A stretch of 64,000 nt of DNA, from contig NZ_CP047396.1 in NCBI RefSeq assembly GCF_020541305.1, positions 558,001 to 622,000 on the forward strand, in the 5' to 3' direction. The notes under the pieces are model-generated. The model saw only the letters and a program-made list of their open reading frames with translations. It searched no databases and was not told the DNA's origin. A program made the translations under genes and the position numbers. Numbering within the stretch: position 1 is the stretch's first letter; each line of letters starts with the position of its first letter. Positions 1-10,404 of the stretch are shown here, piece by piece. This DNA comes from Candidatus Vallotiella adelgis. Lineage in GTDB: Bacteria; Pseudomonadota; Gammaproteobacteria; Burkholderiales; Burkholderiaceae.

Positions 1-1281
1 TACGAATTGCTGCAGATGCTGCCTGTAAGCGCCCATATCCTCAATTGGTCGCATCGCAACGCCACAATCCATTGCAGCTTGAGCAACTGCTGATGCAACC
101 TTCACGATTAGACGTGGATCAAATGGCTTTGGAATCAAGTACTTAGGACCAAATGTCAGGTCCTGAATCCCGTATGCTGTGGCTACGATGTCGCTTTGCT
201 CCTGGCGAGCTAGTTCGGCAATTGCGTTGACCGCAGCAATTTCCATCTCTTTCGTGATTGTCGTCGCACCGACATCAAGCGCTCCGCGAAAAATAAATGG
301 AAAACATAAGACGTTATTAACCTGGTTTGGGTAATCAGTTCGGCCAGTCGCTAGGATAGCATCCGGACGTACCTGGAGCGCAACCTCCGGCAGGATTTCA
401 GGTGTCGGGTTAGCCAGTGCTAAAATAAGCGGCTGGTTCGCCATGTGTTTGACCATATCCGGCTTTAGCACACCGCCGGCGGACAAACCGAGAAAAATAT
501 CTACACCACTAATCACATCAAATAGCGTACGTGCATCCGTGGCCTGCGTGAATAGAGCCTTATCTGGATCCATCAGTTCCCTGCGACCCTCGTAGACTAC
601 GCCAGCTAAGTCCGTGACAAATACGTTCTCGCGCTTCAATCCCATGTCAAGAAGCAGATTCAGACATGCTAATGCCGCGGCCCCCGCGCCAGAGGTAACT
701 ACCCTTACCTCGTTGAGCGACTTTCCGACGACTTTCAGTCCATTACTCACCGCTGCGGCAACTACAATTGCAGTGCCGTGTTGATCGTCGTGGAATATCG
801 GAATCTTCATTCGCTTTCGGCACTCGCGCTCGATCATAAAACAGTCTGGTGCCTTGATATCTTCCAGGTTAATAGCACCGAAAGTGGGCTCCAGCGCGGC
901 AATCACCTGAATAAGCTTTTGCGGGTCTTTCTCGTTTAGTTCAATATCGAATACATCGATTCCAGCAAACTTCTTAAATAGAACGGCCTTACCTTCCATG
1001 ACCGGTTTAGCCGCAAGCGGTCCGATATCACCTAGGCCTAGTACGGCTGTGCCATTCGAAACCACGCCCACTAAATTACTGCGCGCAGTAAAGCGTGCTG
1101 CATTGAGAGGATTGGCTACAATTTCCTCGCATGCCGCCGCTACACCTGGTGAATAGGCCAGCGCAAGATCGCGCTGATTCATCATTTGCTTAGTAGGTGC
1201 GATAGCAATCTTCCCCGGAGTTGGGAATTCGTGATACTCAAGCGCATCTTCGCGCAGTTTGCTGTTGGATGGTGTCGACAT
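1..1281 (-). CDS. maeB: NADP-dependent malic enzyme, N-terminal part (cut by window edge)
   Basis: Malic enzyme converts malate to pyruvate and CO2, normally with NADP+, linking the TCA cycle to pyruvate and NADPH supply. The frame is open for 427 codons from the ATG at 1279-1281 to the window edge, so the C-terminal part, in this family a phosphotransacetylase-like domain, lies outside. Visible motifs are ALAYSPGVA with the likely catalytic Tyr near residue 43, lysines in [10 protein letters not shown] (about 91-100), acidic metal-binding segments [10 protein letters not shown] (about 138-147) and [10 protein letters not shown] (163-172), and the Rossmann turn SGAGAAAL (about 197-204). No clear ribosome binding site precedes the start. 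The divergent neighbour is thiL. The fused MaeB type is inferred from similarity to the Burkholderia enzyme. Confidence 0.93.
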   Translation of the reverse strand, partial: MSTPSNSKLREDALEYHEFPTPGKIAIAPTKQMMNQRDLALAYSPGVAAACEEIVANPLNAARFTARSNLVGVVSNGTAVLGLGDIGPLAAKPVMEGKAVLFKKFAGIDVFDIELNEKDPQKLIQVIAALEPTFGAINLEDIKAPDCFMIERECRKRMKIPIFHDDQHGTAIVVAAAVSNGLKVVGKSLNEVRVVTSGAGAAALACLNLLLDMGLKRENVFVTDLAGVVYEGRRELMDPDKALFTQATDARTLFDVISGVDIFLGLSAGGVLKPDMVKHMANQPLILALANPTPEILPEVALQVRPDAILATGRTDYPNQVNNVLCFPFIFRGALDVGATTITKEMEIAAVNAIAELARQEQSDIVATAYGIQDLTFGPKYLIPKPFDPRLIVKVASAVAQAAMDCGVAMRPIEDMGAYRQHLQQFV

Positions 1282-1448
1282 AATGGTCTGGCAGAGCGGA
1301 TTAGAATGCATGTTTGAGCTGCATTGTAGCGTCATTGGCAGACCTTGAATGGGTACTCTGCCTACCAGCCTCTCAGTGAGAGCACTGCACAGGTCGTGCC
1401 GTGGACGATATAGTGCGCACCCTTGTGTTGCAAGCTTTGTTTTATATC

Positions 1449-2483
1449 ATGCCGACATCCTTATCTGAATTTAGCTTTATTGATCGTTATTCTTCCTGCC
1501 GTGATGGGAAACTGCATTGTGGCACTGTATTAGGAATTGGCGACGATTGTGCGCTACTTACTGGGCGACCTGAGCACGAATTAGCAGTGTCGACCGACAT
1601 GTTAATCGAGGGATGCCACTTCTTTGCCAACGTCCCACCGACGACGCTGGGACATAAGGCGTTAGCCGTTAACCTGTCAGACTTGGCCGCAATGGGGGCT
1701 GAACCGCGTGCGTTCACGCTGGCGCTGGCGCTGCCGGATGTGCACTCGGCTCGTCAGAACTGGCTCGATGCATTCGCGCATGGACTGTTTGCGCTCGCTG
1801 AACGCCATGGCTGTGAGTTAGTCGGTGGCGATACTACCTCAGGACCACTCAATATCTGTATTACTGTGTTCGGCGATGTACCTTGCGGACAAGCACTGCG
1901 CCGTGACGCTGCTAAGCCTGGCGACGATATCTGGGTATCCGGTACGCTAGGGGATGCGCGACTAGCGCTAGGTGCACTACGCAACGAATGGCCGCTCGCC
2001 GCGGACGAATTACCTGCATTATGTCATGCTCTGCAGATGCCAGAGCCTCGTATTGCGCTCGGCATTGCGCTGAGGGGCGTAGCACACGCTGCGCTAGACT
2101 TGTCCGATGGATTAGCTGGAGATTTAGCGCATATTCTTAAACGTTCTAACGTAACTGCATGCGTAGACATCGACGCGCTACCACGCTCGGCTACCCTACG
2201 CGCGCAACCTTTATCGATTCAACATCGCTGCATAATTGAGGGTGGTGACGACTATGAGCTATGCTTTACAGCGCCGCCAAGCCGCCGTAATACGCTGCTT
2301 GAGCTCGCCGTACATATCGGCGTGCCGCTTACGCGGATAGGTATAATATATACTCTAGGACATTTGTCGACGGACACGGATAATGCTGCCGCGATCGACC
2401 CACACACAGTGCGTTGGTATGATGCGTCTGGTGCCTCTATCAGCAAAACTTGGCGTAGTTTTGACCATTTCTATAAAGCATGA
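1449..2483 (+). CDS. thiL: Thiamine-monophosphate kinase
   Basis: ThiL phosphorylates thiamine monophosphate with ATP to give thiamine diphosphate, the last step of thiamine cofactor synthesis. The protein starts MPTSLSEFSFIDRY and carries the family's GIGDDCAL motif near residues 29-36, then STDMLIEGCHF, NLSDLAAMGAEP and GGDTTSGP, the Mg-ATP and substrate loops of the AIR-synthase-like fold. A GTG 48 bases upstream (1401) is also in frame, but family members begin close to LSEF, so the ATG at 1449 is preferred; neither has a strong ribosome binding site. The length of 344 residues is normal. pgpA follows 34 bases later on the same strand, the Burkholderia arrangement, so the two are probably cotranscribed. 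Confidence 0.93.
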   Translation: MPTSLSEFSFIDRYSSCRDGKLHCGTVLGIGDDCALLTGRPEHELAVSTDMLIEGCHFFANVPPTTLGHKALAVNLSDLAAMGAEPRAFTLALALPDVHSARQNWLDAFAHGLFALAERHGCELVGGDTTSGPLNICITVFGDVPCGQALRRDAAKPGDDIWVSGTLGDARLALGALRNEWPLAADELPALCHALQMPEPRIALGIALRGVAHAALDLSDGLAGDLAHILKRSNVTACVDIDALPRSATLRAQPLSIQHRCIIEGGDDYELCFTAPPSRRNTLLELAVHIGVPLTRIGIIYTLGHLSTDTDNAAAIDPHTVRWYDASGASISKTWRSFDHFYKA

Positions 2484-2517
2484 TTTTTCTAACTCTGATA
2501 GGTGCTGACCGCATGTT

Positions 2518-3042
2518 GTGCCAATGACTCTGGCTAGCGCGTTGCGCTCGCACGCCACTATGCGATTCATGTTGTCTCATCCACTGCACGTGTTGTCGTT
2601 CAGCTTTGGTATCGGACTGTTGCCAGTGATGCCTGGTACGGCCGGGACTTTACTGGGCTGGGTATCGTTCATCATATTGAATCGGTACTTGAGCGGCGTT
2701 CAATGGTGGGTACTGATCACTGTTAGTTTTGTTGCTGGATGCGGCTTTACTGGCTTCACTGCACGATGCATGGGTGTAAAAGATCCGAGCGCGGCGGTTT
2801 GGGATGAGGTCGTCGCGATCTGGCTAGTGCTGCTGTTCATCATGCCGACCAGTTTTTCCAGCCAATTGAGCTCATTTCTAATATTCCGCTTCTTTGATAT
2901 TGTTAAGCCGCCACCGATCCGTTTTTTCGAGAAGCGGTTTTCTGGCGGATTTAGCATTATGTGCGACGATATCATCGCGGCATTTTTTACATTGCTTGTT
3001 ATTGCGCTATTTAAAAAGCTATTTATATTTAATAGCAGCTGA
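2518..3042 (+). CDS. pgpA: Phosphatidylglycerophosphatase A
   Basis: PgpA is an inner-membrane phosphatase that removes phosphate from phosphatidylglycerophosphate to give phosphatidylglycerol. The 174-residue product has the signature GTAGTLLGW near residue 42, the acidic segment DPSAAVWDEVVAIW with the family Asp/Glu residues, FRFFDIVKPPPI, and several hydrophobic membrane segments. The GTG at 2518 is followed two codons later by an ATG (2524) that could equally be the start. The gene sits directly behind thiL. In Burkholderia a cinA gene is expected next, as I recall the order; here the 298 bases before pyrF hold nothing I can recognise, so cinA is probably gone. Confidence 0.9.
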   Translation: MPMTLASALRSHATMRFMLSHPLHVLSFSFGIGLLPVMPGTAGTLLGWVSFIILNRYLSGVQWWVLITVSFVAGCGFTGFTARCMGVKDPSAAVWDEVVAIWLVLLFIMPTSFSSQLSSFLIFRFFDIVKPPPIRFFEKRFSGGFSIMCDDIIAAFFTLLVIALFKKLFIFNSS

Positions 3043-3340
3043 TATAGTAGCCTACTAACTTGCGCTTCACGCTACCCAGCACTTACGCGACGAGCAACTC
3101 ATAACGGTAGTCACAAAATTTCCAGGTAGAACTAGCTGCTTCAGGCGGAAGTTTCGTAATGATTTGAGCATAGCTAAAATCAGGATGATCGGCGTTCGAT
3201 AAGTTAAAGCAACTTTAAGAAGATAGCCTCGGTTATATTTAAATGAAAAAACTAACGCATCATAAGTAAAACTTAAGCATTGTGCAGGTACTCACGTTAG
3301 CCCTTTGCATCCAAAGAAAAGCCGATTATTTCTTTATCAT

Positions 3341-4156
3341 CTAGTTACGATAGAAGTTGATCGCGTCGCGTGTAGAACGAGCAGCATCAGCTGCAGATGA
3401 TGCAAAATCTTCATCGCTACAGGCGTATAGAATTGCACGCGACGAGTTGATTATCATGCCAGTTCCATCAGCTGTACGACCAGCATTAACTGTTGCTTGA
3501 ATATCACCGCCCTGCGCACCGATTCCTGGGATCAGCAGTGGCATCGTACCGACGAGCTGGCGAACCGCATAAATTTCCTTTGGGAACGTCGCACCTACTA
3601 CCAGCCCAAGCTGTCCGCTGATGTTCCATTGCTCTGCAGCAAGCTTTGCTATATGCTGATATAGAGGTTTCCCGCCGGTGTCCAAGCATTGCAGGTCTGA
3701 ACTACCTGGATTAGACGTTCGGCAGAGCACTATTATACCTTTTTCTTTATACGCAAGATATGGCTTAATCGAGTCTAAACCAAGATAGGGATTGACCGTC
3801 ACCGCGTCTGCGTGATATCGCTCGAATGCTTCGCGTGCGTATTGTTCTGCAGTACTGCCGATGTCACCACGCTTGGCATCTAGTACCACTAACAGCCCAG
3901 GGTGCCGCGTATGTATATGTGTAATTAATGCCTCAAGTTGCTCTTCCGCGCGGTATGCAGCAAAATAAGCGATCTGTGGCTTGAATATGCTGGCATAAGG
4001 CGCGGTAGCATCGACGATTTCTCGACAGAATGTAAAGATAGCATCCACGCGCCCGGCCAGATGCAGAGGAAAGCGAAGTGGATCCGGGTCGAGTCCAACG
4101 CATAATAGTGATCGTGTGCTTTTCCAGACGCGCTCCAGGGAAATAATAAAGGACAT
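3341..4156 (-). CDS. pyrF: Orotidine 5'-phosphate decarboxylase
   Basis: PyrF decarboxylates OMP to UMP, the last step of de novo pyrimidine synthesis. The product belongs to the longer (type 2) OMP decarboxylase branch: it begins [14 protein letters not shown], followed by [10 protein letters not shown] near residue 20, the catalytic [26 protein letters not shown] and [11 protein letters not shown]. The open frame extends 15 codons upstream, but the family starts at MSFI, so the ATG at 4154-4156 is chosen, giving 271 residues. The gene is flanked by decayed spacers and probably has its own promoter in the 4.2-5.0 kb gap. Confidence 0.93.
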   Translation of the reverse strand: MSFIISLERVWKSTRSLLCVGLDPDPLRFPLHLAGRVDAIFTFCREIVDATAPYASIFKPQIAYFAAYRAEEQLEALITHIHTRHPGLLVVLDAKRGDIGSTAEQYAREAFERYHADAVTVNPYLGLDSIKPYLAYKEKGIIVLCRTSNPGSSDLQCLDTGGKPLYQHIAKLAAEQWNISGQLGLVVGATFPKEIYAVRQLVGTMPLLIPGIGAQGGDIQATVNAGRTADGTGMIINSSRAILYACSDEDFASSAADAARSTRDAINFYRN

Positions 4157-4974
4157 ATGTCGGGATCTGTAGAAACACCACGAACAGCGCGCGGCAAACA
4201 AATCTGTATCCTACCTTCGTATACAAGAGATACTTCGCTCACGCTTAGACAGATGAATTGTTGTGCTATTGTTTTCGCGCAGGGAAAATAATATGATACT
4301 GGCTGGTTATCTAAGCGCTGTCTCTGATTGATTGCATAATGCTAGTACAGAGTAACGGGCGGAGCTTCCGTTAGGCGTATTATGTTAATCTTCAGATTAA
4401 ATTAGGTTGCTGTGCTATTACTAGATCGCTATTTCTAATATACTCATATTTTTTATATTATAGAATATAGGCGGAAAGCTTTCTAAAGCGTGCCGCAAAA
4501 ATTTATCTACGCTGAAACGTAGGCTGTATTTTGGAAACCTGACTAAAAATTATCTTCTGCAACATTATCGCAAAAATCTAAAAGATTCGCAACACGACAA
4601 CCCCGGCAGCAACCGAAAATTTCTTACTTTTTAAGTAGCGCTTCCCAGCATTCAAGTATGATTAATACTTAGGCTTTGCAGATATATTGCTTCTGAAGAA
4701 GCAGCAATAAAATTGGAGTAACTGCCGAGAAATTGCTGAGTTTATGCAATAATATGAATTTCTTAACTCGGCCTTTTTTTACAAGTCCAAAAAATTTGGA
4801 TACTCGAGCACAAGGATACCACGCTTTTATCATAATCTATTCCGCAGGATATACCCGAAGGATATATCCACAAAATAATTATACATTGTTAAATTAATGT
4901 AGGGCTATACTACCATTTAGGTAGCGTAGTTTACATGCGAACACATCATAGAGTACAGCGTTTCTAGCGCAACT
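4157..4974. other. Gene-free AT-rich spacer between pyrF and aroE
   Basis: About 820 bases with stops in all frames and no recognisable protein. In Burkholderia a monofunctional transglycosylase gene (mtgA) lies downstream of aroE; I cannot read any remnant of it here. The only structure I can point to is a terminator-like pair of hairpins on the + strand near 4689-4780, listed separately. The pyrF promoter should lie in the left part of this gap, but no convincing -35/-10 pair stands out. Confidence 0.6.
4689..4780 (+). terminator. Terminator-like hairpins plus T7 run without an obvious gene
   Basis: On the + strand a small hairpin (GCTTCT, loop GA, AGAAGC; 4689-4702) is followed by a longer stem in which GCCGAG at 4724-4729 pairs with CTCGGC at 4767-4772 and AAATT at 4730-4734 pairs with AATTT at 4757-4761, with a five-base bulge between the two helices on the right side. 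Seven T residues follow directly (4774-4780). This is the layout of an intrinsic terminator, but no + strand gene precedes it. It could end a small RNA or be the relic of a lost gene. Confidence 0.35.
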
Positions 4975-5859
4975 CTAGCAATTCGCTAAGGTTGCTCGCA
5001 GCTCTGTTAGTACCGGAGTTGGATTAGGGCGTACGCCACGCCAGAAAAAGAATGATTCTGCAGCTTGCCGCACAAGCATCCCGAGACCATCGCTAGTACG
5101 TCCTCCTAAACGTGCAGCATGCTGCATAAATACCGTGGGCTTGGCCGCATACATCATATCGTACGCGAGTGTATTTGAGTAAATAGATGCTGGTGCAAAT
5201 ACCGGCACAGTCCCATTGAGGCTGCTAGATGTCGCGTTAATTATGATATCGTAAACGCCGTGCTCTACGCCCGGCGCGCCACCCTCTAATATGCAATCTA
5301 CTGCCTGGGCAAACGCCGTAAAGCGTTCAATAAGTTCGAACGTGCGCGCCGCAGTCCGGTTGATAATCGTTAGCCGTCGGGGTCGTCGCTCTAGCAAGGG
5401 TAGGATCACACCTCGCGCTGCACCCCCCGCGCCGAGTAGCAGAACATGGGCGCCCTTGCATGTGACGCACGAATGCATCTCAACGTCGGTGACTAGCCCA
5501 ATTCCATCAGTGTTGTCGCCTAGGATATCAATGCGACCGTCAATGCAGTCAAAACGTAATGTATTCACTGCTCCAGCCGCTTCTGCTCGCTTAGAACGCC
5601 GCGTTGCCAACATATAGGCCTGCAGTTTAAACGGTATCGTAATATTTAACCCATGCCCACCGGCCAATATGAAAGCATCGATAGCCTGCACAAAGCCATC
5701 CACTGGTGCAAAAATCCTCCCGTATTCGACTATCTCGCCCGTCTGCTTGGCAAAGTTTGCATGAATATCCGGCGACTTGCTATGCGCTACTGGGTTGCCA
5801 ATGACTGCATAGCGATTAAGGCCTTGTCCACGGGATTTACGAGCCAGCAGCATATTCAT
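4975..5859 (-). CDS. aroE: Shikimate dehydrogenase (NADP+)
   Basis: AroE reduces 3-dehydroshikimate to shikimate in aromatic amino acid and chorismate synthesis. The 294-residue protein shows the substrate motif YAVIGNPVAHSKSPDIHANF near residues 18-37, catalytic Lys/Asp neighbourhoods in GLNITIPFK and GDNTDGIG, the nucleotide-binding LLLGAGGAARGV, the NRT box (INRTAART) and the closing DGLGMLVRQAAESFFFWRG. The start ATG overlaps the rnb stop by four bases, so the two are translationally coupled. Together with aroQ at 10.4 kb it indicates that the shikimate pathway is retained, consistent with provision of aromatic amino acids to a host. Confidence 0.94.
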   Translation of the reverse strand: MNMLLARKSRGQGLNRYAVIGNPVAHSKSPDIHANFAKQTGEIVEYGRIFAPVDGFVQAIDAFILAGGHGLNITIPFKLQAYMLATRRSKRAEAAGAVNTLRFDCIDGRIDILGDNTDGIGLVTDVEMHSCVTCKGAHVLLLGAGGAARGVILPLLERRPRRLTIINRTAARTFELIERFTAFAQAVDCILEGGAPGVEHGVYDIIINATSSSLNGTVPVFAPASIYSNTLAYDMMYAAKPTVFMQHAARLGGRTSDGLGMLVRQAAESFFFWRGVRPNPTPVLTELRATLANC

Positions 5860-7805
5860 AGCGCTACCTTAGGATCATTGCGTATATATGTCATATCGTT
5901 GCCTATCAAGGATGCTACGCCCAGTACTTCGATAAGCCGGCACGACGCTTCTATCCGTAGATCGTTGATTTCTATCATTTCGAGCAGAACATACGTACCA
6001 CGTACGTGCACACCCAAGCCAGGCACATGCAATAGAAGTGGAACTGCTTGCAGCCGCACGACATCATCTTTAATGATCGTAGCTACTACCCGGTCCATTT
6101 TTTCTTGCTGCAGCCAGCGCAGACACCAGAAATGTTCCATACGCCGCTGATAATCAGCATATGCTGTATAGGTTTCGTCAAAATTCTGCACAATAGCGTA
6201 TAAGTCCGAGTCCTGCGGCTTGAACAGTGCAGCTAGTTTCGCAGTGACACCATGTCGGACACACGCCAGCAACTGCCACTGATTCACTAAGTCGACATAC
6301 CGGCGCAGCGGCGAGGTACTCCACGCATACTGTGCTACACCCAGCCCTTCGTGCGGCGCTGGCGTGATCTGCATCCGTGTACGATTTGGACCGAGCGAGC
6401 GTTGCACGCGATAGATGCCCGGGACACCGTATTCATGCAAAAATGCACCCCAGCGGCTATTTGCTAGAATCGCTAGTTCCGCGACGATCAAGTCTAATGG
6501 CGAACCACGACGGCGTGGCGTGATACTAATATGCTCGCCGTCGACGTAAAAGTTGTAGTCGATATTGCGTGGAAGTTCACGCCTTAGACCATAGCCGATT
6601 CTCGCCTGCTGGCGTCGCTCGTATAAAGCTTTGGCAAATAGCCATAGCACTGCTATCTCGTGTTTGTGTGGGTAGTTCCCGGTACCAGCCTCGAGTTTCT
6701 GCTCGCTAATAATCTCGTCTAACACATTGTGTCGCAGATTGCTCACCACATATACATGCTCAACTACTGTCTCAGTCATTACGATATCCTGTGTAGCGGT
6801 GTCAATGATTAAATACAGCGACACTACGGGCCGTAATCCACCTTCTTTCAAGGTAAATCTGCTAACAAAATCGTCTGGTAACATTGTTATCTTATCGCCT
6901 GGCATGTAGACGGTCGACAGGCGTTCACGCGCAATGGCGTCTACAGTGTCTCCGCGCTCGATTCCTAGTGCAGGTGCAGCAATATGAATACCAATCCTAA
7001 TGCGTCCATCCGATATGGACTGAACCGAAAAAGCGTCGTCGATCTCAGTGGTGGTTGCGTCGTCGATAGAAAACGCTTGCACGCCAATTGCCTCACTCAA
7101 ATCCTCCGGCAACGGACCCACGCTCAACGCGGGGAAGCCGGTTCCATGCGGAAAGTACTCAGATAGGAACCGTGCTTCGTGTAACGCGCGTGCTGATGGG
7201 ATACCACCGATGTCCAGCATTAATTGTGCTGCTGACTTACCTAATGCAAGCGCAGCTGCCTCCAGCGCTTTGTATTCAATCGAATTCTTGTCTGAATGCG
7301 TAAGCAAGCCTAACACCTTGCCATCGAACGCGTTAGGTAGCCTACCGGCTTTAAGCTCTTTCTCATACTCTTGCCGCACGATTGCCTGTTGGCGCCGGCG
7401 CTCCAGCGCCGCGAGCGCCGTCTTCAGCTGCTCTTCAGGGGCCCGCTGATACTGTCCCCGCCCCTTACGTCGGAAGTAGACTGGCGAACTATGCATGCAA
7501 AGCACTAGCGCGCTTTTTTGCACAGCATTCGGTGTACCACCGAAATAGTCATTCGCTAGGTCAATGAAACGAAACTTGTCTGGTGGAGAGATTTCCCAAA
7601 GAAAATGCAAGTCAATTTCCTTTGCCGCTAAATCAGCTTGTTCCATCAGGTCGGCGGCACTCGGACTATCAAATTCGATCAGAACGTCCTTGCTACGCAC
7701 CTTAGCGCGACGCCCACCCGGCAACTCGACCTGGAGCGCGTCATTTTGCTGGTTCAATACTATGCCAACCTTAAAGCTACCGGATTCCTCAAAAAAAACA
7801 TTCAC
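5856..7805 (-). CDS. rnb: RNB-domain 3'-5' exoribonuclease (RNase II-like)
   Basis: A hydrolytic exoribonuclease of the RNase II/R superfamily that degrades RNA processively from the 3' end. The 649-residue product carries the RNB catalytic signature AFSIDDATTTEIDDAFSV about 250 residues in, with the Asp residues that bind magnesium, then IHIAAP, TVYMPGDKITMLPDD and the late motif STSPLRRYVDLVNQWQL. The N terminus is a short beta-rich domain and a helical stretch rather than full cold-shock domains, as in the Burkholderia version. aroE overlaps its end by four bases. Upstream is a long gene-free stretch, so its promoter should lie just right of 7805, but no clear boxes are visible. Confidence 0.88.
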   Translation of the reverse strand: MNVFFEESGSFKVGIVLNQQNDALQVELPGGRRAKVRSKDVLIEFDSPSAADLMEQADLAAKEIDLHFLWEISPPDKFRFIDLANDYFGGTPNAVQKSALVLCMHSSPVYFRRKGRGQYQRAPEEQLKTALAALERRRQQAIVRQEYEKELKAGRLPNAFDGKVLGLLTHSDKNSIEYKALEAAALALGKSAAQLMLDIGGIPSARALHEARFLSEYFPHGTGFPALSVGPLPEDLSEAIGVQAFSIDDATTTEIDDAFSVQSISDGRIRIGIHIAAPALGIERGDTVDAIARERLSTVYMPGDKITMLPDDFVSRFTLKEGGLRPVVSLYLIIDTATQDIVMTETVVEHVYVVSNLRHNVLDEIISEQKLEAGTGNYPHKHEIAVLWLFAKALYERRQQARIGYGLRRELPRNIDYNFYVDGEHISITPRRRGSPLDLIVAELAILANSRWGAFLHEYGVPGIYRVQRSLGPNRTRMQITPAPHEGLGVAQYAWSTSPLRRYVDLVNQWQLLACVRHGVTAKLAALFKPQDSDLYAIVQNFDETYTAYADYQRRMEHFWCLRWLQQEKMDRVVATIIKDDVVRLQAVPLLLHVPGLGVHVRGTYVLLEMIEINDLRIEASCRLIEVLGVASLIGNDMTYIRNDPKVAL

Positions 7806-10404
7806 TTAGTACTCTCGCAACAAAAAGGCATCGTTTGCCGACGAGGAGCAGTCCTATACCAGGCTGAGTTTGCAGGTTGGTATCGATGTCGAAAAAAACA
7901 AGAACACCTCCCCTTATCCAAGCACATTGGAAAATCTTTAGTCGCATAGTTACTACTATCGATCGGTGTACTGCGTATAGCAGTGTGGTGTGCAGGTATG
8001 CCTGGCAGTTAAAGACTGCGTCACTGATTGTGGAAAGTAACCAACTCGCCGCGCGATTGCGGAAATCCCGCATGGCAAACACATCAAGATGATGTATTTT
8101 AATGGAACTTGAGGAGCCATTACCATGCTATAAAATTCGCCTACCTGGATAGACTGACAAGTGACGATACGTCACTACTACTTTGTAGTATTGCTAGTTA
8201 ATCATGATCTTCGCTCAGATAAATAATAAAAAAACCCACTTAGCAAAATGCTAATTCGTTCAACCAGCAATCTCTGGTGCTATAAGTAAGTTTTAGCGCA
8301 GCTAAGCGAGGCCAGACGCGAAATCCGTGACGGTATAGAACTTATATCGCTCCCCGGTCTTTTTGAAACCCCAAAGGTAGCTGTTATTGAATACTACCGA
8401 AACCGCTATTTCTCATCACAATATTCATCACGCATAACACGCGTAACCTTAACGACTGACCTGGCAGAAAAATGTACTTTCATCGTACCGGGCCGAGTTT
8501 CATTGTTTTCAGGCGAGGCTTTATAACAGCTAGAATCTGAGCCTTTGTACATCGGCTGATGTAGCCGAACCAGCTAGTGGATAGTTCAACTTATTACTGT
8601 TAGATGGTATGCGACGCATAGTGACTATATGCAATCACCTCATTAATTCAATCATGCACTCCCTATACGGTACCTCACGTCACGAAAACTACTAAACGAC
8701 ATTGCCGCCTTGTCAGTCGGCACATGAATGCCGCACGAAGTTATGATATAAAGTTGCCCGAATCGGCAGAATTATTACAGCGAGCATTACTATATTACCG
8801 ACGACAAACAGGTTCAACTCGATGTCCTAACTTTATCACTGAGTACTCATCAGTATGTATGTGCTACAGATCGCAATCCTTAAATTTATACCGAAGCACG
8901 CGCCGACATAGCCATGCTTCTGATATAAATACCTCAGATACTGAGCATATGATCATAAATGGCATTTTAGATCCTTCCACAAGTAAATTGAGTCGCTTTA
9001 TCATCAAACTGCGCTTGGAACCGGTATAGATTCAAATAGAATATTGAGACATTGAAATAGAGGTACTCTCTGAGATGGCAATACGGTATCCGAGTATAAA
9101 CTAGATTATATTACTGCTAGCGCTTCAAAACCATGTCGAAGCTGGACCGTATTTGCGATAAAATGGCGATAGTAGGCAGCCCGCGCTGGATTACTGAAGG
9201 CAGACACACCTATACATGCTTTAATCATAAAGCGGTTGGGCTTATCTGCTGATGAGATATATGCTTCTCAGAAATATTTCCTGGATAAAAACTAGATCGA
9301 AGAAGAAATACTGAAATATTTAGCGTTATTCTAAGATAAAATTTTTATCGCTCTTTCTGTAGCAGAGCCGTAGAAAGCTGCTCCGAGCCGGGACAGCTAA
9401 ACCTATGCAATTAAAATCCTACTGAACGAGCGGATTACTTAATGGTGTAGCTGGCATTTATTTCAGCATCCATTTACAGTATGGGGTACCTGAAACGCTA
9501 TTTTGCCAACCAAGGAGCCATTGAGATATTGAGCATTATTGCCCACATCGCTGACAGCAATACCGTCGGTATTCGTATTGCAATGTACGACACAAATGAT
9601 TTGCATAGCGTGGTTTACTTGTCAATGCGAATTAAGTAGAGAGGAGAGCCCCTCGGTGCTTCCTATACTACAACCAAAGCACACTATACAGAAGATGGAG
9701 GTTCGTTTTTACGAATATGTGACAACGTGATATCGTATCCTAGCCTCCTTCAGCCGCTTCTCGCACATCAACATGCACCTCAAGTTCTACGCGCGTGGCG
9801 CACGATAATCTGCTAGATATAGAAAGTCCGGCATATCTACACAGCAGCACTAACCAGTGTCATGATGCTCGCTTTTTGATGAAAATACCGTTGCCGCCTA
9901 GGTTGTAATGCCGCTTACGCATAAAGAGATATACCTGCATCGGCATTTGTTTCGATTCGGCACAGAACAGCGTGCCTGACGAGATTTATCGAAATTCTAA
10001 CCCAAGATAGGGGGCTATCTATATAGCCTATGTAGCTAGCTACAGCAGCGGATTGCTGTGTACTTTTATATTGAACACAATGGCACACATTAATTATTAT
10101 CCGCACGGATAAAACTAAAGCAGCGCAATTGTGTATAACACTCGCTATTCTTTGGCACAGCTAAAACAGGCAGTGACTAGCATTGCTGGTACGGCTGCTT
10201 ATATGCTAGTCACTGATCGCAAGTAGATAGAAAATTTATTGATACATAATAGATTTTCTGCGGTTACCTACCTTCTGTCGCGTGTTGGACGGAGGCTACA
10301 GCTACTATATTTTGGTGAACACCTATTCTTTGAAGTAGTGAGCGCACCAAAAACTAGACACTTTTTTTGAAATCAGCGGTACAGTGCGCGAAACCTTAAA
10401 AAAA
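7806..10404. other. 2.6-kb gene desert, probably decayed yqiA/mpl/tlpA region
   Basis: No open frame here resembles a protein I know. The longest (8724-9029, 101 codons on +) has no recognisable motif and poor codon character. In Burkholderia this interval, as I recall it, holds an esterase (yqiA), the murein-peptide ligase mpl and a TlpA-like thioredoxin, about 2.5 kb in total, which would fit the size if the DNA decayed by point mutation with little deletion. I could not align any stretch to those proteins by eye, so the identity of the remnants is inference from position and length. A 13-bp inverted repeat lies at 10171-10215. Confidence 0.5.
10171..10215. repeat. 13-bp perfect inverted repeat, 19-base loop
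   Basis: CAGTGACTAGCAT at 10171-10183 is the exact reverse complement of ATGCTAGTCACTG at 10203-10215. There is no T run on either side, so it does not look like an intrinsic terminator. It lies about 190 bases upstream of aroQ, inside decayed DNA. Confidence 0.75.

Noticed and set aside
8724-9029. 101-codon ORF on the + strand in the 7.8-10.4 kb gap
   Set aside because: No family motif, no ribosome binding site and low-complexity codon use; such lengths occur by chance in this DNA.
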